Source: Cyprinodon diabolis (lineage: Eukaryota > Chordata > Actinopteri > Cyprinodontiformes > Cyprinodontidae). From it: a stretch of DNA of 64,000 nucleotides. The notes beneath the pieces were generated by a model. It worked only from the letters and a program-made list of their open reading frames with translations. It made no database searches and had not been told where the DNA came from. Where the stretch lies: NCBI GenBank assembly GCA_030533445.1, contig CM060068.1:32163510-32227509 (forward strand). The letters are read 5' to 3'. Numbering within the stretch: the stretch's first letter is position 1; each line of letters starts with the position of its first letter. Both the position numbers and the translations under genes were made by a program. This document shows positions 11,621 to 24,429 of the stretch, one piece after another.

Positions 11621-12835
11621 GGTCCCCTCAAACAGGTGTAATAGACTTGTGATGTCAACAATCCTAACAGAATCTTTAAAAAAAAATGAGAATTTGTTGA
11701 TATAAAATATTACTATACTATATTAAAATGTTTTTTCTGTCTTTTATTTTGCACACATGATTTTTAACTGTTTGATAATATGCTGCATGAATGGCTGTTT
11801 TTATGTTTTCAATAAATATATTTATTATGAATATTTGGTTACTTACCACAGAAAAACAGCCTATATCTTGGCTTAGTTTCTGTAAGTGCAATAAAGAAGT
11901 CTATGAACTAATTACTGTATTATCAGTTAAGTGCTACTCTACTTTCTTAATTAAGGCATCAGTGTTACTTTGTTGCTTTTAACAAGATGGGCCCACAAGC
12001 TAAGATTACATTCATGCTTTTTTCAAGGCATTGTGCTTAGGCAGACAGTTGAAAGTAGCCGACTTACCACTGTCTTGTTTTTTTTCAGTCTCACCAACAT
12101 TTTATCCTTTTTTTTTTTGCTTAGTATTCATAAAAGGCTATGAGAGCTTAATTTGTTTTAAGTTTACAGCAAGAGCTGTGTCTCTGCCAGCATTTTCTTC
12201 ATGTTCCGGCAGAAATCTACTACCACTACCCCCTTTCATTAAAGGGGGTAGGGCTAGTGCATCAGTCATTTCAGTACAATCCATGTTTCATATGGCTGTT
12301 GCAATTGACCAACTCACTAGTGCCATCTTGGATCCTATCTAGGAAGGGACCTGTTAGGTATTGCTGTAACATTGTTTATTCTCAAAGTATTTATATAAAT
12401 AAGTGTACCGTGATTCAAAAAAAAAAAAAAAAATCCATTGGACTTTGTTTCCAACTTTGAAGATGTTTTGCGTCACATCCAGGAAGCTTTTTCAATTCAA
12501 AATGTCCTTGACATGTCCTTGACATTTTGAATGATTATGAACTGGATGGCTAAGAATCTTCACCAGCATACTACGCATGTGCAAACAACGGTGTTCTTCT
12601 TCTTTTCTTCCAGCTTGATGAGTCCAATCAGCACCATCTCTCAGCGCGGAGTCCAACGTGTGGCTTTTGGACTTACAGTGTGAGCAGTTAGATCACATCA
12701 GAGCGTCGGGCCATACCGTGTAAGAACATACATTGTGAGCTGTGAACTTTTGAACCCTGTAGTTTCATCAAACAGTTTGAGCTGTAGCTGCGTGCAATGA
12801 TTGAAAATTTGGTACAGTATATGCCTGGAATAAAA
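11621..12835. other. Gene-free stretch with a short perfect hairpin
   Basis: AT-rich sequence without a recognised gene. It contains an 11-bp perfect inverted repeat with a 4-base loop at 12226-12251, an A-run near 12417-12433, and a small inverted repeat around 12497-12530 (CAAAATGTC / GACATTTTG). Confidence 0.5.
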
Positions 12836-13788
12836 GAATCAAGCTCAGAACAAAAGGACCCAGTTTTCGAGGAGGAGAAACATTTAGGTTTAACAAAATG
12901 TTTATTTAAGATGGAACTAAGGTAGGAACCTCTGCAGGGGTAGAACACAGCTCAGTGACCATGACAACCTGACAGACGATGATAATGAACATATGAGTAA
13001 CTATCCTGGTGTTATAGTTCAGTCTGTGCCCAGAGGATGAGTTTTTTTCCAGCTGGTCAGCTGCCAACAAGATGCCGTGGACGCCGTCCAGATAGTCCCA
13101 GATGCTGAAGCCCAGGAGGTTAGAGAACAGGCGGGAGATCATAACCAAGCAGATGAAGGATCATCCAGAGGACAGGCAGAATATTGGGTCCTAAGTCCTG
13201 AGCTCATTACAGTCAGAAGACCAGAGTCAGAATTGGTCAGGATCAGGCAATCAGAAACACTTAGATTCGCTAGAGAACTCTCACCAAAATCTTGAAAAAT
13301 CTGGCACTGATGACTGGTTGAAGGCTGGTTAAATATAGGCTGAAGCAGGTGAATCAGATGAATGGTAATGAGAACTGGGTGGAAGTAGGCAGGTGAGTGA
13401 AATGAGTTACCAGTAGTGTTGCACCGATACCGATACCAGTATCGGACGGGGCCCCGATACTGCCCTAAAATGGTGGTATCGGTATCGGCGAGTACCAACA
13501 AATAGGGCACCGATACCATTTTGAGAGCCATAAGTTTATTCAACTATTGTCGCCCATTCCAGGTAGGCAATAAAAAGTTCTACTGGATTCACTTTGTATT
13601 AGATTTTTTTCCTGCTTCACAAAGGTAGGCAGCAGCTTGACAAAGCCATGATGGCAATTATTTTACATTATTATGGTATCGGTATCGGCCGATAGTGCAC
13701 AGCCAGGTATCGGGTATCGGTATCGGGGCCAAAAAATGGCATCGGCGCAACACTAGTTACCAGTCTAGTCATCAGCACCAGGATGACA
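12836..13788 (-). mobile_element. Solo LTR, chromovirus-type, minus strand, carrying a hAT element
   Basis: Read on the minus strand it begins TGTCATCCTGG and carries a TATATTTAA box followed about 30 bases later by AGTGCCAGAT. It then has the degenerate splice-like module, AATAAA near 12896-12903 and a CTGGGTCC block near its end. TAAAA occurs on both sides (12831-12835 and 13789-13793), a plausible 5-bp target duplication although the U5 terminus is mutated. Removing the nested hAT copy leaves about 600 bp. It is diverged from the LTR at 20489 but clearly related. Confidence 0.7.
13414..13755. mobile_element. hAT-type miniature element with perfect 8-bp duplication
   Basis: Flanked by the perfect 8-bp duplication GTTACCAG (13406-13413, 13756-13763). 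The termini are inverted repeats (TAGTGTTGCACCGATACC at the left, its near complement at the right), and the interior repeats CGGTATCGGTATCGG-like motifs in both directions, giving a strongly self-complementary element. The 8-bp duplication is the hAT signature. It has no coding capacity and is inserted in the solo LTR that surrounds it. Confidence 0.85.
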
Positions 13789-13793
13789 TAAAA

Positions 13794-16335
13794 TATTGAG
13801 AACCTCAACCCTATAAGACTGGACCGAGACATCACTGGCCTAATGCATGCATTTTAGACTTCAGGTTTGGCATTTACATCAATCAAAATACAATTAAAAA
13901 AGTGTTTCTTTTTCTGTTTTTTCTGTTTTTTTGTCCTAGTCACCATTATTTGTAAAATCAGCAGACAGGGAGTGGGATGGAGAAAGAGGGAAGAAATACA
14001 GTATAGTTCACAATGAGTTTTGACTCAAACCCTTGAGAACAAAGTCCTCTGTATATAATTCACATATTTCAACACTGTGCCAGGCCCACTCAGATTCTCG
14101 CATAACTCAAATACATTTCAGCTTTGGGTCACACACTGATGCTTGAACATTTTTTTGCTCAAGAGCAAAATTCATGGTTATATTGATAACATTGTTGTGC
14201 CAGCTTACCAGAAGATTCTGAATATATTAAATAACTAGAACTGGAAGTTAGTTAATTAATAGGTCATTCAAATCAAGGGTACAGTTAGTTATTTATTATC
14301 AGTTGAATGATTATAACTGCAGTTTGCTTACTGACCATGGTTTTAGCCCCTTTCCTAAAATGTTAGACTCCTGTTAAAACTGTTAACAATATATTTGTCT
14401 TTCACCAATTTAATAATCTAGGCTGTGGCTCTTAGCAACGTTATTAATAACCAACCAAATAAATATGTTTCTGTTCATTCGGGTGCTACTGAAAGAAGAG
14501 TGAATCCAGACTGAGTGATAAATCATTCACTATGTAAAATTTACACTTTTTACACAGATTTATTTTGTCATTTCGGTAACAAATGACAAAATTTGTTAGA
14601 ACTCCATCTGCGCACCGGACTGGTGTTGTGACAGGCAGCCCTGGCCACAGGCGGCTACGCTCTACGCCTTCTATTCATTCGGCTAGCTTATCTGAATTGT
14701 TCAATTCCATTTTGAGAGCGAGATTATCTGTGGTAGTAGCACTAGACATCTTCTAGGCATGTGAGTAAAACTAGCAGCAGTTCAGCGGACAGGATGAATG
14801 AATGTTAGCTGGCGCGCACAGATGGCATCATACACACTCCACTTTGTTTTAAAAAAATATAAATATAAAAAATATAACCGCGGATGTCTGGGGGACAGTG
14901 ATTCGCCTACATGTCATGAATGCTGGCGTACCAAAAAGAATAGGTTATGAACAGTTTAGTTTGTGCCTTCAACTTGTTGCCCATAGAAAGACTAGGAAGA
15001 CTTTAATTGGATATTACAAAACCGAATATCTTCGGTACTGCTCCCAATGACACAAATGTAATATGGGTGAGTAGAACATGATGTAATAACGTTAAATCAA
15101 GGGCTCAATGTTAAAAAACTGGTGTTCTCCTTTAAGGATGAGAAATGTAAAGCACAAGCAAGGTAGCACTATTAATATTGCCACCCACCGATTTAAAGTG
15201 TTTTACCGCAATCATATAAAAAGATGAATTATTATTATTTGTTATTATATTTTTAACATATACAAACAAAAAGAGGTGAATACAATACTGTCCAGTATCA
15301 CTAATCGCTCCTGCAGGGGCCATGTGGACTGTTTTTACCATTAATGCTGCAAACCCAAAAAAACATTTTCATGACTTTTTCTATCAAAACAACAACACAC
15401 TTAACGTTTAAATTAGCAGCTGAGCTGTTCATGCAGAATCACTCACACTGTGAACAAATCACCAGGGTTGGTCAGTTACATTTTTACAATTGTGAGCAAT
15501 CTGGATGGTTAATTTAGTTTGACTCTGGAGCCCACAACACTCCCCTCAGATAGCAGAGGGATGAAAAACAGAGTGACCACAGGCGTGAGGGAGTGTATGT
15601 CTGAGTGTGTGTGAGCCCACTGGATTAGTCTTCATTTGGTGCCTCTGTCATGAGGGAAGGGGGGGAAGATGGAGAGCTGCGTGGCAGAGCAAATAAAACA
15701 CAGAGGGTCAGTGGAACACACACAAACACACACAAGCACACAAGCACACGCTATTAACCCCCCGCCCCCCCACCAGCTCATCAACTTTATTTTGCAATCT
15801 TCTCTTAGAACCATTAAAATACCCTGAAGAAATGACTTTCCAATTAAAGAGGATCTAGAAGAAGGAATTTTTCTTTTTCTTCATCTCAGGCTTGTGGAGT
15901 TCTTTATTCCAATCATTTAAATTGAAATTGATTTTTCAATTTGCCCACTGACTGTTATGGGCACAGAGTGCAGGACCAAATAGAGCTTTGTTTTAAGAGT
16001 ATTTCTCATGACAGAAAAAGCAACATGTAAATTTCAACGGGAAGAGTAAATAGTATTTGCTCCTTTGAGAACAATTTGTAGGGAGGAAAAAAAAGGCTTT
16101 GTGTGATTCCAAGATCTGTTTTGCTTTTGTGGGGTTAAAAGTAATTTCTTGGGATTCTTGAGTTTATGGGATAGACCAACTCAAAGTATGCCATTATTGT
16201 AAGGAAAATACTGCAAGGTCTTTAACCTATTTTCTTTACAAAAAAAAATAAAAGAAAGAAGAAAAATTGTGGGTTTTGCCATACCTTAGTGATTAGCTGC
16301 AGTATTAGCTAACATGGATTCTCTATGGTTAAAGG
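13794..16335. other. Gene-free stretch
   Basis: No gene recognised. GC-richer unique-looking DNA at 14590-14900 and the TTCTCCTTTAA end near 15126-15136 may belong to an old miniature element whose other end I could not fix. A CA-rich imperfect repeat lies at 15715-15750. Confidence 0.4.
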
Positions 16336-16339
16336 TCAC

Positions 16340-16600
16340 TGCATTTCAACTTGTGAATTTAAGCCTGGACACCAACATATGAGAATCCTTTGATCCACTA
16401 TAGCTCTGGAAGGTGAACATCTACCTCACACTCATTCCTGCAGCCTCAACATTTTCTTCACTCCAAAAATCTTCAATCAACTTTGAACAGCTTTCTGCTG
16501 AAGAAAAGCATTCCCTTAGCATCATGCTGCCAAAACAGCTTGTCACCTTAAGAATGGTGTTTTAAGGGTGAAATATGATGTATATGGAGGAGAGAGGATC
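16340..16600 (-). mobile_element. Degraded Tc1-like fragment (tentative)
   Basis: The segment CTGAAGAAAAGCATTCCC followed by AGCATCATGCTGCC resembles the part of fish Tc1 transposase genes around the catalytic core, read from the minus strand. It is badly decayed, with no frame, and the boundaries are guesses. Confidence 0.3.
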
Positions 16601-18639
16601 TGAATGCAGGTCATTACTAGGTCAGCAAAAAAAGAAAGAAATGTATATTTGCCTTCATGTCTTAATTGTACTATTAGAGGTTACAGATTCCACAGAGGTG
16701 TTGTGTCAGTAGTATCTCAAGCACTTTTTGATCCTATTCTCACATTCATCTAATCATATCTTTTTATACCATTTATAGTCTCTGTACAGAAGAAGTGCTT
16801 TAACCAAAATGTCACAACGAGGTTACAAGAGAAAATTCTGAGGTTTATAAAGTTTCATTAGCTCCCTAAAATTATCACATATTGATTCCAAGAAAATATA
16901 ATATTGTACCTTTGTTTCCAAGTCAGATTGTGTGGCATAAATTATATATTTTTACTTCTTGCACAATGTGCTTTCAAGTGTTTTGCCAATAATAAATAAA
17001 TCAACTCTACTTATCCTATTTAATGATATAAAAAAGGAAATATTTTGAGATGATCACTTACATAAACTCCCATAAAAATTGTCTTACTTAAGTTCCACAA
17101 ACCATCACCATGAAAGTCTCTGTGTGTAGTAGATCCCAAATAAACATTTACTGCGAAGGCGGCAAGTCCGCCCATCCCGAGCCTCTTCTAAAACTGAGTG
17201 GATTCTGCTCGAGCTGTTTTACAGATGCGTCTCAGGAATTCGAGGCCGTTCTTCTGTGGACGAATGGTTCTGTCTTTTGCTCCTGACAGCTGGACGGGCT
17301 TGTTGTTCCCTCTCTCCTGAGTTGTTTTAATAAAGTTGTGTTGCAGGACTGGTGAGGGAAGATTAATGGACGTACAGGAAGTGTGGCAGTTGTGAGAGGA
17401 TGCAGGACAGAGCGGGCCAGCAGCCATCTGTTCCCTCTCCTTTACAGCTCTCTTAATGGAGAAGCAAACCAAACAACATGGATCTGAGCCCTGCAGACAC
17501 ACACATGCATACACGTTTTATAGTGCACTCGGCTAAACACAAGACATCATTTCATGTGACAGAGATGAGAGGTAGGCTTTTGTCATTGTATTCCCTCTTG
17601 TTGGTTGTGCTGGTGTGTATATAAGTGTGTCTGCGTGTGCATTTTTTTTTCTTCCCTACCTTTCAGCGAAATAAAGTTGGGTGTGAGCCACGGCTGTGAG
17701 ATTTAGATGAAAGGCACAGCCTGGATGGAACGTGATTAAGAGATATGTTCTTGAGGCAAAACAGGACTTGGCATTCACTGAGACAAAACCTAATCAAATT
17801 AAAGCAAAACACGGCCCTTGTTGGTGGAGTGTGCTCACTGCTTGTGTCACCATTGAAATGAAACAGCGTAATATAGAAATGGTTTCTGTGCAAGATCACT
17901 GTCCGCCTGGTTTATTCAGATCTACACACAGCAACTGACTAATGATGGCTGAGCCCAATGATGCCTAAAGCACTTTATAGAGCTGTCTGGGTTATAAAAG
18001 ATGTTTACTATGATGGAGCTGAATGGCTTACTGAAAGTGTATTATTGTTTACAAGTTATTGTTTCAGATTAATTTACTCAGCACAATGGTTAAAGGCTCC
18101 CTCAGTAAAAAGCGCTGACCCTAAGGTGCTAAAAACATCAATCCAATCAGTGATCAGCGGAATCTAAAGACGTAATTACATGTATTGTTTAAAATAGTAT
18201 CATCTCTCCAAAAACATGTTTTTTTCAGCCCCTTGTTCAAAACTTTTGTTCAACTTGAGCTGTTTAATGTGCCTTTTAGGTTTACTAGTCAATTGCATGT
18301 TTTGTTTTTGCTTTCATTCGTCATTTCAGTTCTTTACCAGCCACATTTAAAATACTTGTTTTGTTTTCCTTAGCAAAATTGTATTTTTCAATGTTTACAA
18401 ATTTAATTTTTTATGGAAAATTGTTTTTTTTTTATCTCTATATTGTATGTCATTCTATAGGTCTTTTGATTTCTGTTGTGAAATTTGGGGAAATGTTCTG
18501 CTTTTAAAGTCCTATAGAAGTCATATTTAAATGTCAAATCATTCTGGCTTAAACAGACGATATTGTCCGAAAATTTTGAAAATTATAAAATAAGAATCAT
18601 TTACCATTTACCAAATAAATGGTAAAGTAAATTACGTCT
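16601..18639. other. Gene-free stretch
   Basis: No exon recognised. About 17160-17520 is GC-richer and repeat-poor; an open minus-strand frame there has no protein signature. Confidence 0.45.
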
Positions 18640-19150
18640 GTGTCTTCGGCAGGCGTAGAGCTAACTTGCGAGGCAAGGGCTCAAACATGTATGGCTGTAA
18701 GCCTTCTACACAAAATTAAGCTTCTGCCGCCCTGGCGTCCTCTTCCACATCTTTGTCCCCACTTTCCTACTCTAAATAAAAAATGTATGACGGAGGAGAC
18801 TCATCCACGACCTCCGACACAAAATTCTCCTGCTCTTGCATGTTTCCGCTGTCCATAGCGTTCCTTGACAGTGTCGTTTCTAAGTCACCAATTTAGTGCT
18901 ACTTGGTCCCAATGTAATTTCCCATTGGGAACCTACTAGAAATAAGTTGCTAACTGGTTAGCAAGATGCTTCAGAGAAAACGGCCACAATCAAACTTGCT
19001 CACGAAATATTCCACCACAACAATCCTGCCCTCTTGATCAACAACCAATCACATTAACTTTATTCACTAATGTAAAGTTGTGCACAACTTGGGAGAATTC
19101 GGAAATGCAACAGTTGGAACAGCCGCTTCCCTATGACTTTAAAGGTATAT
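18640..19150 (-). repeat. Possible old miniature element with short acidic reading frame
   Basis: GC-richer island in AT-rich DNA. On the minus strand, 18767-18856 encodes 29 residues starting MDSGNMQEQE, rich in Glu and Asp, and ends at a stop; it looks like the short ATG-started frames kept in other miniature elements in this window. No terminal inverted repeats could be fixed, so transposon origin is an inference. Confidence 0.3.
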
Positions 19151-19841
19151 CAGTATTCATAAATCTAGATCAACTGGAGAGTGAAAAGATGCTGTCATCA
19201 TTAGTCCCCCCCCCCTATGTTGTCTAACTGCTGCAAATATACTGCACATAGCTGACAGGCTGAAAATATCTGATTGATGCAAAATTTAAAACACACAAAT
19301 GCACAAAACTGGGAGCCCAACAGAAAGTTCAAATGAAAAAGATAAAGTCACAGAAAATACCAACAAAACGATACAAATGCAGAAATGAAAGAAAAGGGTA
19401 CTTTATACAATAGCAAATAAAAAGAAAAGCAATAAAGTTGACGTTTATTTATCTGTGTAAAAATGCTGCTGTTCTGTAACATTGAAGAGTTGAACAAAGA
19501 CAAGAAAGAAAGAAAAAACAAGCAATTTTCGTTATGCCAAAAAATTACTTCTGGGCATCCTATTAAATAATTTTTAATCTCTGATCTGATTTTTTTTCAT
19601 GTCATGCTTACTGCTGTGTGCATAGAAAGCATCCTACTATGAATGGGCTAGCAGATCCAGATTTGCACAGATTTTTTTCTTTACCTCTATCTCTGTGCTC
19701 TATGAAGAAACACTGCTCCACATTTGAATTGTTCAAATTAATAAAACCTTAAAAGTAACAAAGAAATGAAAATAAAAAAGCTGGTGTGGCTCTAAATCAA
19801 ACTACAAACCAAACCCCATGACCTGTCTGTGCAGCATGATA

Positions 19842-20360
19842 TTAAAGCTACAGTGTGTAACTTTTAGCGACATCTAGCGGTCAGACTGCAGACTGCAGCA
19901 ACATGATCATCTCCCCCCCACCGCTTCTCCCCCCCAACAGTACAGCGAGCGTTACAGGACAAAATGTCTTCCACGACGTCCGCATCACCTACCTTCTCAA
20001 GTGATGAGGTTTGTTTACATAGATAATTTTACAGATAGTATTTCATTAGTCTGTGTAGGGTATAGATTTCATGTAGACTTAAGATAATAAATATACCCGT
20101 TATTTTTTCTACATCGTTGTGACGTTTTGGCGATCTCGCAATCACTAGTTTGTTGGCTCTGCGCTGCCGTAGCGCAAAGATGTCTGCCTCCATGGCTGCG
20201 AGACCCGCTCCTATGTAATTATAAATAACGAATTCTAAGGCAACGCAAATATTAAGGTTAAGAGGCTGAGCTCGTAGATGATGATAAATAACATAGTTAT
20301 GAATAATATATTACATTTCTGACTGTATATACCTGTAATTACTACACACTGTATCTTTAA
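19842..20360 (+). mobile_element. TTAA-flanked miniature element, copy 1
   Basis: Begins TTAAAGCTACAGTGTGTAA and ends with the near-complement TACACACTGTATCTTTAA, so both edges carry TTAA, the target of piggyBac-type transposons. A second copy at 39826-40343 has the same ends and differs at about a dozen positions (roughly 97% identity). A frame at 19964-20026 encodes MSSTTSASPTFSSDE before a GT, which may be an exon edge. It lacks any full transposase. The superfamily is inferred from TTAA only. Confidence 0.75.
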
Positions 20361-20488
20361 ATCTGAACGGATAGCGGATTTTAATATATAAAATTTAATC
20401 GGAACTGGGTTTAGAAAAAAAGTGCTAGGGTTAAAAGTTAACAATGGCTGTGGGATGCTTTATAAAATGTTTATGCTGTAAAGGTACT

Positions 20489-21190
20489 TGTCATGATCTT
20501 GTAGATTATGTCTGGTCTGGTTATTCATTTCATTCACCTGCCTAGCTTCACCTAGTTTCTCATTACTGCTCATCTGCTCCACCTGCTTTGACCTGCCCTC
20601 TTCCAGTCATGAGTTTCACACTATTCTAGCCCTTTGTGAGAATCTTCTAGTGTGTCTTGGTGTTCACTGATTGCCTTTTCCTGACCCATTCTGACTTCAG
20701 ACATTTGAGCCTGCCTATTCCCGCTCTGATCTGTTTGCCTGACCTGTCCTCAGACTCCTGCTGGATTCTGCCTTTTTACCGAACCTGGAACTGCTGTCCT
20801 GACACCATCCTGGTTTTCCCTTCGGTACCTCTTCGGATATCTGATCTTCTGGCCCGGACTCCTGAGCATCTCCTTGACACCGACTTGGGCTTTGCCCTCT
20901 GGATTATCCTGCCTTCCTTCTTCTGCTCGGATTTGAGTTCCTGCCAGTTCTCTGGCCTCTGAGGCTGCAGCATCTGGGACTCTCTTGGCAGCATCCACCA
21001 CGTCTTGTTGACAGGCGACCAGCTGGAACTAACCTCGTCCTCTGGGCATGGACTGAACTTTAAGACCAGGTTAGTGACTCCTACATTCATAATCATCCTG
21101 CGACAGATTGACATGGTCACTAACCTGTGTTCTCTTCCTGCAGAGGCTCAAGCCTTAGACACCCTCATGGTTCACTGCAGATCCCTTACT
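20489..21190 (+). mobile_element. LTR fragment, chromovirus-type
   Basis: Starts TGTCATGATCTTG and shares blocks with the LTR at 12836-13788: the CACCTGCCTAGCTTCACC block, CTGATTGCCTTTTCCTGACCC, CAGCTGGAA...CTCTGGGCA, and the intron-like module with GACCAG|GTTAGTG (21070) and TTCCTGCAG|AG (21143). No polyadenylation signal or matching right end was found; it is probably truncated near 21190. The open frames here show no protein signature. Confidence 0.65.
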
Positions 21191-21309
21191 GAAGTTTGTT
21201 TTTCTTCCCTGGATGCTTTGTTTGTTTTTTTTATACTGAAAGAGGATCATTATTTTACTTTATCCATGTCCTCCCCTCCTAAACTCCTACGATAAGTAAG
21301 GTACATTCT

Positions 21310-21660
21310 GTATAGTGGGTACCTTAGGTAATATAGGCAGAAACTGAGTTATATTAAATTTTATTAAACTGAACTGAACACAATTATACTGAACTGAATT
21401 GAACTGCATTGAACAGAGGAAAATAAATTAGATCTAATTTTGTTGAACTGAACTAAATCACACTAACTGATTAAACTGAGCTGAACTTACTCAACCTGGA
21501 ATGAATTAGGCAGTAATGTGAAGTTGTGAACTAAATGGTCCTGGATTTAATCATATTTTATTAAACTGAATTGAACAGCTTTCGATTGGACTAAAATGAA
21601 ACCTGATATAAATTGAAATGTTATGAATTAAAGCAAACTAGTGTTATTTTCAACTTACTT
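21310..21660. repeat. Degenerate CTGAACTGAA-type repeat
   Basis: Many imperfect repeats of AACTGAACTGAA and similar words. This texture is seen at the tails of some fish LINE copies; here it stands alone. Confidence 0.5.
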
Positions 21661-21729
21661 GACCTGGATGGAAAAAAAATCAAATAGCTGCAAAATTAAT
21701 ATAACCAAGCTTTGCTGAGTAGTAAACTG

Positions 21730-22392
21730 AAGGGCGGATTATACTTCTGCACCCGCACACATCAAATGTCGCTTGCATCTGGTCGCAAACCAGTTTTGCT
21801 GGTATACTTCTGCAACGTTGATCTGAAATTTCTAGGGACGCACATCAGTTTCCCGGCAAAGGGCTAGGGGGAGCCTTTTCGAGAACTCGCGAGAACTTCG
21901 GCAGATGGTCACGAGAACTTCTTCAGCAGTGCCGGCGGTTTATTTTCCAAAACAACAATGGCACGTCTGGAAGATATCACGGTCATGGAGATGAAGCTAG
22001 AGTTGCTAGACATCAAAGAGGAACAGGTTCTGTTAATGGAGTTAACAGAACCTGTTCCAAAAAAAAAGACAAAGGAGGACGCGTAGGTGGTGTGTACGCC
22101 ACTTCAATCAGACAAGGGATGAGCCTGGGGAGTTTTGACCCCGCACCGAATGGAGAAGGACGACCACACAGACAGCCTGAAAGGTATACCAAGGACCAAT
22201 CACAGGTGATTTTTGTCTGCGCATTTCCGCTTGAGGTCTGCGCAGGTTTGCGGCCGTCCCACACGAAGTCAGAATATTTTTGAGGTGCACAACAACAGTT
22301 GCAGAGCCTCTGCGCGGGAGGTGTGGTCGTGCACAGAGACATATTTGACAGTTGGTTGCAGAGGCTATGTGTCAGAAGTATAAATTGGCCTT
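21730..22392 (+). mobile_element. Miniature element with short coding start
   Basis: The left end reads AAGGGCGGATTATACTTCTG and the right end CAGAAGTATAAATTGGCCTT, an imperfect inverted repeat of about 20 bp. The interior is GC-rich. A frame at 21958-22086 encodes 42 residues beginning MARLEDITVMEMKLELLDIK, an acidic amphipathic stretch ending in a KKKTK cluster. A short target duplication could not be fixed; a PIF/Harbinger-like origin is possible but unproven. Confidence 0.6.
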
Positions 22393-24429
22393 AAGCAGAC
22401 TAAATTTATTTGGCATTCTTCTAGTGATAAAGGTCAAAGGGCTTGACATTAGAACTATATTTACCTAACCAAAATCACAAACATGCACAGACATACACAA
22501 GTATATGAAGGCAACATAGGGTTAAGTGCCTTGCCCATAGGCACATTGACATGTGGCAAGAGGAAGCTGGAATCAAAACTGAAGATTAAAAGGTATCTAT
22601 TTTGGATTTCCTCAAAATACTTTGATTTGATACCAAACTTCAGAGCTCTGTATGTTTTGTCTTTTTTTTCTTCTCTGTCTCATTTCTTTAAAGTGTTTTC
22701 TGGTTTTGTTAAGATGCTTGCTTTGGCATATCATAATAACCTGGTCTCATCCTAATAAGGTTTTTTTTTTTTCAATGCTTACACTTGTATTTATCATGAA
22801 GCCTAGAGTCCGAATGTTTCTCATTCTCTTTGTTTGGAACAAACACCGACCGTGTCACTTTAAATGACAACATGCATCTCCTTCCTTTTTTCCTCTAGTG
22901 AAGACATCTGTACGACATGATGAAGTTTCCTCTTTGAGTATCAGTCCTGTAATTGAGCTCAGGAGGAGCAAACGTGACGTGCACACAGAGGAAGTGAAAA
23001 GGCCTCCCTCTTCTCTCCATCATTCCTGTTCCTTCCTCCCTCCCCCTCCTCCTCCAAACACAAGCCGACATGTAAGACTCAGGCTAAATCCATATGCTTA
23101 TATTTATCCCAGACACACATGCAGCAGTTAATCTCTGTCCTTGTTTACGTGAACATCAGCTGAAATAAGTGCATTAGTGTTAGCTGCCATCATATTTCTC
23201 ACTTCACTATGTGGACTCAACACTAAAGAGAGACAGCAGCTGTTTGCAACTTTCCCTGAAAGAAAAGACATCCAGGAGCCACACTGCCTTTAATCATATC
23301 TTCAACCATCTTGCAACTTTCCTTTCTCATTCTACTCCCTTTACAGCACGGTGGATCATGTGAAAACTAAAATGAGAGTGGATTAAATATTAACATAACT
23401 TGACACGGTCCCCGCTGGAGCTCCAACCCCACTTAACATGATACAATTAGAAACATCCCCAAATGCACCATGAGCAATGCTGCGCAGAAGATGCCACCAT
23501 ACAGGCTAAAAAATAAATCTGATCTATGGAGAACATGACAAGGAGGAGGCTAAGGCGTCCACGAAGGCACTTAGCTGAGCAGAAATTAAAGAGAAAAAAC
23601 ACAGAGAGAAAAGGAAGATCCTACATTATTTATATGTAATAATGGTGGTTGGTTTCATGTGCATCAGCTCCACAAGCATCTGCTGAAAGAGATGAACAAC
23701 TGTAATCAAGGCCATACATTTCCCCTATTTTCCTCTCTTTCGCTGAATGTGGGGTCAACTGGAATCCCTTTGGCTACATTTAAAACTCTCAATCTAGATT
23801 ATCTCCTTGTAATGGAGACACAGCGCAGTGTGGAAGGAGACTGCCTCGAAAGAATATGTGCAGTGAAGGAATGCTTAGCACCCCTGTAAGATACCACCGA
23901 GCACAGATAACACAGATCAAAAAACAATAGCTCATGTGCTTAACCTAGTTTTGTCCACAAAAGGAATCCATTAGTCTCATTGCAGAGCCCTTAAGCTCAG
24001 CATCAGCATGGAAAGGGGGGGGGGGGGGGGGGTCAACCCGCTGCAAAGCTACATCCACACACATGTGCCTCTCATTTCCTATGGCAGCCCTGGAGTATCC
24101 TTCAACATCCTATTGTAAAGTTTACCAGGGGAGAAGTTGGGGCGTATTAAAGTGCCCTGGAGAGAAACACTAAATGATGTAAATGCAGGCAGCTGCAGGC
24201 TGCTAATGCCGTACATACAGTGAATGAGGGGACCCAACTGAGGCTGGATGTGTACTGTATCTATATAACATTATAGGCTCCCTTTCATGTCCTTGTGGTC
24301 TCTAATGGGAGCATTATGAAGTGTGATAGTATGGCAGCTCTGCGGGGAGCAGGGTTTGAAACAAGATGGCAGGGAGCTCAGTTTTTAAAGCATTTAACAG
24401 GAACGTTACAGATGTTTTACATCTATTCT
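22393..24429. other. Gene-free stretch
   Basis: No gene recognised. A pyrimidine tract and AG near 22885-22899 precede an open frame that continues to 23131, but its protein (proline-rich, basic) matches nothing known to me, so no exon is called. The part from 23130 to 24330 is repeat-poor apart from an 18-base G-run at 24015-24032. Confidence 0.45.
24015..24032 (+). repeat. G homopolymer
   Basis: Eighteen consecutive G residues; a length-unstable tract and a likely assembly or polymorphism site. Confidence 0.9.

Noticed and set aside
12906..13543. Several open frames of 70-134 codons
   Set aside because: All lie in the solo LTR and its nested hAT copy, neither of which encodes protein.
20657..21120. 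Open frames of about 100 codons on both strands
   Set aside because: They overlap an LTR fragment and lack any conserved motif; the LTR's GC-rich pyrimidine bias keeps frames open.
22013..22342. 109-codon minus-strand frame
   Set aside because: Antisense of the miniature element at 21730-22392; no protein family.
22898..23131. 77-codon frame preceded by a pyrimidine tract and AG
   Set aside because: Looks like an acceptor, but the protein (proline-rich, basic) matches nothing I know and no donor or partner exon was found.
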